64,000 nucleotides of DNA from Longimicrobiales bacterium (GTDB lineage Bacteria; Gemmatimonadota; Gemmatimonadetes; Longimicrobiales; Gaopeijiaceae). Position numbers and translations under genes: made by a program. Positions within the stretch are counted from its first letter, which is position 1. Each line of letters begins with the position of its first letter. Positions 60,078 to 64,000 of this stretch are shown here, piece after piece. Location of the stretch: contig JAPKBW010000010.1 of the NCBI GenBank assembly GCA_028823235.1, positions 1-64,000 of the forward strand, given 5' to 3'. Below the pieces are notes generated by a model, which was not told the DNA's origin, ran no database searches, and saw only the letters and a program-made list of their open reading frames with translations.

Positions 60078-61670
60078 CTACATCCGCGGGCTGTTCTGTG
60101 AACTGCGCATGGCAGGCGAGCAAGTCGGCCATTCGCCTGGCTGCCCACCACGACCCGCAATGACCGTGCGCCTCGTGCGATCCACGAAGTTCGGGTCCTC
60201 CGAAGCCAGATATACGAGGGACGCCGTCAAGACTGCGTTGTTCTTCAGGTCGTCAAAAATGAGCTTGTCGAAGGTGTCGCGGTGTGTGTGCCATGTGTGC
60301 GAGCCGTAATCCCAGGACAAGGCACCAAGGCTGAAGCCCGGGGCGCCGTGACAGACAAACGAGGCATAGTCAGAGCCGCCCCCGCCCGGATTCCCGGGGA
60401 GATCCAGCTCGACATACTGCGAGACCTCCTGTGGGACCTGCGACATCCAGCTGGCCAGAGAGCCCGTCGCACCGGTGAGTCCCTGCGCGGAAATTCGAAC
60501 CACACGCCCGGTGCCGTTGTCCTGGTTCCAGAGGGCCTGCAATCCCTCGACGACCTCAGGATGGTCCTCTGTGTATGCGCGGGAACCGTTCAGACCCTGC
60601 TCCTCGCCACTCCATAGGCCGACGAGAATCGTGCGCTTCGGGTTCGGATACGCTTCACGCAGAATCCGCATCGTCTCCATCATGAGAACGGAGCCGGAGC
60701 CGTTGTCCGTGGCACCGGATCCACCTTCCCACGAGTCGAAATGAGCGGAAAGCATTACGTATTCGTCCGGCCACTCCGATCCCGCGATCTCGCCGATCAC
60801 GTTGAAAACCGGAACCTCACCCCGGTTCTCAGCCTCCGCAGTGAGTCGCAGTAAGGGTGCCTGCCCATTGGCGGCCAACCTGTGGACCAGGCTGTAGTCC
60901 TCACAGCCCAACTCGAAGGTCGGCGTCTCGCGATTATACGCGTTGAATACCCTCGTCGTCCCGTAGGAACCCGGCCACTGCGACGTAACGATTCCAGCGG
61001 CACCGGCCTCTTCGAGCTGAGCGTGCAGGTCTCGTCGTCGTCCGTCGGTCGAGCCGGTTGCCGCGAGGCTCTGATTCCACGCTCGGCGCACCATCGTGCG
61101 CTCTTCCTCCATGCGCTCCATCGAACCCGCCATGCCGAACTCTTCCCACTGCTCATTAGCGCGACACGTCGACTCCGGCGCGGACATCATCACCCACTTA
61201 CCGCTCACCGTGCCGAGAAAACTCTGCCAGTCCGCAGGTGAACTGATCGGCGGCAGATACGTCACTTCACCTTCGACCGGGCGTCCATTCGTCCCCGGAC
61301 TCCAGGCAAGAATCCGGCCTTCGAGGGAGCGCACGCGAGGCGAGATCAGATCCACATGACTTACGCCACGATCCCAGCCCTCCCAGGTGCCATACTGCTC
61401 GAGCTCGGCATCGACACCCCATCGCCGCATCGTCTCGACCGCCCAACGCTGGGCGGCCTCGATTCCGGGCGAGGCCGTCAGGCGAGGTCCGATTTCATCG
61501 AGCAGGACCTGTGAGAGTGCCTCGAACTGAGAGTTGTTCATGCCCTCGTCCCAGATGCCCTGCAAGACGGGGTCATCCGTCGCCAGGCGCTGAGCTTCGA
61601 CCGCGGCCGGAAACGCGGTGAGTCCGGCCACGGCAGCCGCGACCCATGTCATCGTTCGAATCTTCATCAT
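60078..61670 (-). CDS. exported M28 metallopeptidase with PA domain
   Basis: About 530 residues from ATG 61670. Signal peptide TMTWVAAAVAGLTAF. An inserted PA domain (about 120-290; AAGIVTSQWPG) precedes the peptidase: MLSAHFDSWEGGSG (His), GATDNGSGSVLMME (bridging Asp), WSGEEQGLNGSRA (catalytic Glu then ligand Glu), and HTWHTHRDTFDK (final His). Aminopeptidase or carboxypeptidase Q-like, periplasmic. Together with the P1 peptidase that precedes it in transcription, it handles exported peptide breakdown. Confidence 0.9.
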   Translation of the reverse strand: MMKIRTMTWVAAAVAGLTAFPAAVEAQRLATDDPVLQGIWDEGMNNSQFEALSQVLLDEIGPRLTASPGIEAAQRWAVETMRRWGVDAELEQYGTWEGWDRGVSHVDLISPRVRSLEGRILAWSPGTNGRPVEGEVTYLPPISSPADWQSFLGTVSGKWVMMSAPESTCRANEQWEEFGMAGSMERMEEERTMVRRAWNQSLAATGSTDGRRRDLHAQLEEAGAAGIVTSQWPGSYGTTRVFNAYNRETPTFELGCEDYSLVHRLAANGQAPLLRLTAEAENRGEVPVFNVIGEIAGSEWPDEYVMLSAHFDSWEGGSGATDNGSGSVLMMETMRILREAYPNPKRTILVGLWSGEEQGLNGSRAYTEDHPEVVEGLQALWNQDNGTGRVVRISAQGLTGATGSLASWMSQVPQEVSQYVELDLPGNPGGGGSDYASFVCHGAPGFSLGALSWDYGSHTWHTHRDTFDKLIFDDLKNNAVLTASLVYLASEDPNFVDRTRRTVIAGRGGQPGEWPTCSPAMRSSQNSPRM

Positions 61671-61727
61671 CAGGTCCTCAGTGTTCGGTTCAGTAGTTGT
61701 AATGCTGATTTGTACCACTCGCTTGGC

Positions 61728-62999
61728 TCAGCGCGAGTCATTCGCCTGATTCGCGCGTTCGATGATCACCCGGAGTCGACCCTGCGGGAGGGCCGGGACC
61801 GTATAGCCGTTGACTCCCGTAAGTGTCTCCGCAGCGAGCATGGCGTTGAGGATGGCTTCCTCGGTCGCGTGCACAGATGCGGAGATGAACGGGTTCAGTT
61901 GGTCGTTGGGAAGCATCTCGAGCCCGACCACCTGGCCACGCTCAGCCGCGGCCGCTCGGTTCGCGGTGCTAAAGCCGATGAAAATGTCACCCGACCCGTT
62001 GTAGCCCATCCCGCCAATCCGAGCGAGGCCCATCGTCGTGCGTGTGACGAGGCGCTTGATCTGCGTAGGGAGAAGGGGCGCGTCGGTGGCGAGCACGATA
62101 ATGATAGAGCCGGTGATCTCGGGTACCGGTTCGAGAATGCCGCCGGCGTCGGGCACGGTAGTAGGGGTGCTAGTGTCCAACCGATCCGAGTCCTCTGCCT
62201 CGTCGCACCACGGGGCGCCAGAACGACGCACATCCGCTGGGATCGATCGGTCTGAATAGCACGAAACGGGCTCGGGCATCATCTCGCCAACGGGCACGCC
62301 TGCAATTCGAAGGTCCCTTCTCGCACCCTGGTTGCACTGGACGAGGACGCCAACGGTGTACTCCCCGACCTGACGCGACGACGACCCGATGCCACCCTTG
62401 AAGCCGTGGCAGCGCATGCCCGTTCCGCCACCAACCGCCCCCTGGGTCACGGGACCAGACCGGGCGCCGTCAAGGGCAGCAAACGTGTGCTCCTTGGTGA
62501 CGTGAAAGCCATTGATATCGTTCAGACTTCCGTCATACGTCTCAGCGACTACGGGCAGCGCCCAAAGAAATGTCGGGTCACGCTCGCGGTTCCACTCGAT
62601 CACCGCGTCACGGACAATCCCAACGCTGTGCGTGTTCGTGATCAGGATCGGGCCCTCGAGAATCCCCGAATGCTCGATCCATGTCGTCCCAGTCATCTCG
62701 CCGTTGCCGTTGAGGCTGAACCAGGCCGCAAACGTGGAGTCGCCTGCCGCCCGCCCCCGTGGCAGGATCGCGGTGACACCCGTCCGCACCGGACCCTCGC
62801 CCACGACGAGGAGCCCCTCGCCCTCAATGATCGTCGTATGACCGACCTCTACGCCCGATACGTCAGTGATCGCGTTATAGGGACCCGGCTGGCCCTCGAG
62901 TCGAATTCCAAGCTCTCGAGCGTCAGGGACGTTCTGCCCGACGACTGGAAAGCTCGCTGCAAAAACAGCGACAACCGCCATGGCCGGGAGAGCCCTCAC
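61728..62999 (-). CDS. exported P1-family (DmpA/S58) aminopeptidase
   Basis: 423 residues from GTG 62999, overlapping the EVE gene stop. Export signal (LPAMAVVAVFAASFPVVG). Family segments: GPYNAITDVSGVEVGHTTI, GVTAILPRG, LITNTHSVGIVRDAV and GGIGSSSRQVGEYTVGVLV, where the processing/catalytic Ser lies in IGSSSR. Self-cleaving Ntn-like aminopeptidase that releases D-, L- or beta-amino acids from peptides. Confidence 0.9.
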   Translation of the reverse strand: MRALPAMAVVAVFAASFPVVGQNVPDARELGIRLEGQPGPYNAITDVSGVEVGHTTIIEGEGLLVVGEGPVRTGVTAILPRGRAAGDSTFAAWFSLNGNGEMTGTTWIEHSGILEGPILITNTHSVGIVRDAVIEWNRERDPTFLWALPVVAETYDGSLNDINGFHVTKEHTFAALDGARSGPVTQGAVGGGTGMRCHGFKGGIGSSSRQVGEYTVGVLVQCNQGARRDLRIAGVPVGEMMPEPVSCYSDRSIPADVRRSGAPWCDEAEDSDRLDTSTPTTVPDAGGILEPVPEITGSIIIVLATDAPLLPTQIKRLVTRTTMGLARIGGMGYNGSGDIFIGFSTANRAAAAERGQVVGLEMLPNDQLNPFISASVHATEEAILNAMLAAETLTGVNGYTVPALPQGRLRVIIERANQANDSR

Positions 63000-63466
63000 T
63001 TCAAGCCCGCCATCTTCGTGACATAATCGAACTCGGTCTTCTTCACGGACTGCACGGAGAGGCGACCGTATCGCACCAGTTCCATGTCGGAGAGCTTCGG
63101 GTCGGCCTTGATTTCATGCAGACTGTATGGCTCCTCGACGTTCGCGACTTTTGACACGAACTCGACGTCGACCATGGACCACCGTGGGTTCTCCGAATCC
63201 GACTTAGCGTCGAAATACTTGCTCTTCGGGTCCCAGGCGAAGTGATCGGGGTAGGCCTCTTTACAGACCTGGGCGATTCCGACGACGCCCGGCGGCTTCG
63301 CGTTGCTGTGGTAATAGAGGACTTCGTCGCCGACCTTCATTTTCCGCATGTTGTTGCGGGCCTTGTAATTCCGGACGCCGTCCCAGTGGGTGGATCCGTC
63401 TCGCTCCAGATCTGCGATGGAGTAAACGTAGGGCTCGGACTTCATCAGCCAGTACTGCTTCGGCAT
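62996..63466 (-). CDS. EVE-domain protein
   Basis: 156 residues, single EVE (PUA-like) domain: WLMKSEPYVYSIADLERDG, THWDGVRNYKARNNMRKM, VGDEVLYYHSN and GVVGIAQVCKEAYPD. EVE domains bind modified bases in DNA or RNA, as in human THYN1. Probable role in nucleic-acid modification sensing. Coupled to the P1 peptidase gene by a four-base overlap. Confidence 0.93.
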   Translation of the reverse strand: MPKQYWLMKSEPYVYSIADLERDGSTHWDGVRNYKARNNMRKMKVGDEVLYYHSNAKPPGVVGIAQVCKEAYPDHFAWDPKSKYFDAKSDSENPRWSMVDVEFVSKVANVEEPYSLHEIKADPKLSDMELVRYGRLSVQSVKKTEFDYVTKMAGLK

Positions 63467-63590
63467 GTGTGTGCTCGCGTGGAGTCAATCCGTCTTTCGC
63501 GGACGCCCATAATGGGGAGGCGAGCACAGGATCGCGAGGCAGCGACCTAGCTTTAAGCATCGGCCTCGGTGTCAGGCCGACGAGTTGTCG

Positions 63591-64000
63591 TCAGGCCGGT
63601 TTCGCGACATCGATGTCGACCTCGATGTCTCGCCACTTCTCGCGCCTGAACACGATCACGCTCAACACCGCACGAGTCATGTGACCCAGCACGATCGCCA
63701 GCCAGATATCAGACGGATCGAGGGTCGAGAAGGTCTGTATGGAGAAGCAGATGCCTAGCGGAATCACGATCTGCGAAACGATCGAGATGTACATAGGACT
63801 CTTCGTGTCTCCGGTGCCCTGGAGACCACCTGTATACGCGAGGGCCACGGTAATGAAGAGTCCCGAGACAGCGAGGTAGCGGAGCAGTTCAACACTCAAT
63901 GCGAGAACCGTCGGGTCATCCATGCCAAAGAGCCCCAGTAGCTGGTATGGCACGAGGAAGAACCACACTCCGATACCTGCTGCAACCGAGAGCCCAAGGC
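63591..64000 (-). CDS. MATE-family efflux pump, C-terminal part (5' end beyond window)
   Basis: Frame continues off the right edge; the visible part ends at 63591. Helices and loops match the C-terminal half of MATE transporters: PYQLLGLFGMDDPTVL, LLRYLAVSGLFITVALAYTG, LQGTGDTKSPMYISI and IWLAIVLGHMTRAVLSVI, followed by a short basic tail. Drug/Na+ antiporter, substrate unknown. The N-terminal half is not in the window. Confidence 0.85.
   Translation of the reverse strand, partial: LGLSVAAGIGVWFFLVPYQLLGLFGMDDPTVLALSVELLRYLAVSGLFITVALAYTGGLQGTGDTKSPMYISIVSQIVIPLGICFSIQTFSTLDPSDIWLAIVLGHMTRAVLSVIVFRREKWRDIEVDIDVAKPA

Noticed and set aside
1-64000. tRNA genes, CRISPR arrays, insertion sequences, integrase or phage genes
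   Set aside because: No cloverleaf-like segment, direct-repeat array, transposase or terminal repeats were recognised on either strand.

Overview
The window is a dense, GC-rich bacterial chromosome segment of about 55 intact or nearly intact genes, with no rRNA, tRNA, CRISPR array or insertion sequence that I can see. The gene set fits a heterotrophic, probably marine or environmental member of the Gemmatimonadota or a neighbouring phylum. The pointers are secreted Asp-box (sortilin-like) propeller proteins, M28, P1/DmpA, S45 and M20 peptidases, a YtcJ-type amidohydrolase, a DUF2723 membrane protein, TPR and Ser/Thr-kinase remnants, heme A synthase and an SSF symporter. This assignment is inferred from gene content alone.

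Layout. 1-4.6 kb: end of an SMC-like ATPase, an alpha/beta hydrolase, and three membrane or sugar glycosyltransferases. 5-10.9 kb: class III aminotransferase, RNase HI, a putative DNA glycosylase, a small minus-strand pair containing an OsmC-family gene with an in-frame UGA, and pgeF with a four-Cys mini-protein. 11-20.5 kb: 2-oxoglutarate dehydrogenase E1, a DEDDh exonuclease, a secreted propeller protein, a cupredoxin lipoprotein, a small membrane protein and a patatin. 20.6-25.8 kb: acyl-CoA dehydrogenase, heme A synthase (ctaA), DUF420, EamA transporter, CoA-binding protein and peroxiredoxin. 26.8-34.6 kb: E1 alpha subunit, ECF sigma factor, coiled-coil protein, M20 dipeptidase and HyuA. 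34.7-39.7 kb: DUF2723, ornithine cyclodeaminase family, FAD oxidoreductase and RidA. 40-46.5 kb: a minus-strand operon encoding a flavin reductase, a membrane spermidine-synthase-like protein and an Mre11/Rad50-like fusion, then a lipoprotein and rsgA. 46.6-53.3 kb: a sigma-70 factor, HD hydrolase, DHFR-like protein and penicillin acylase. 54-60 kb: a minus-strand operon (semialdehyde dehydrogenase, aminotransferase, small membrane ORF, SSF symporter, amidohydrolase) that reads as uptake and catabolism of a beta-amino acid. 60-64 kb: M28 peptidase, P1 peptidase, EVE protein and MATE pump.

Two themes stand out. First, the OsmC gene carries UGA exactly at the catalytic Cys codon, followed at the right distance by a perfect hairpin whose loop fits the bacterial SECIS rule, so it is very probably a selenoprotein. 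Second, many gaps between intact genes hold recognisable gene wreckage (cytochrome-type lipoprotein, M50-like protease, outer-membrane barrel, TPR, trpE, PP2C, GIY-YIG, M24 peptidase, protein kinase). Either this lineage is actively losing genes or the assembly carries many indels, but the intact state of the flanking core genes favours real decay.
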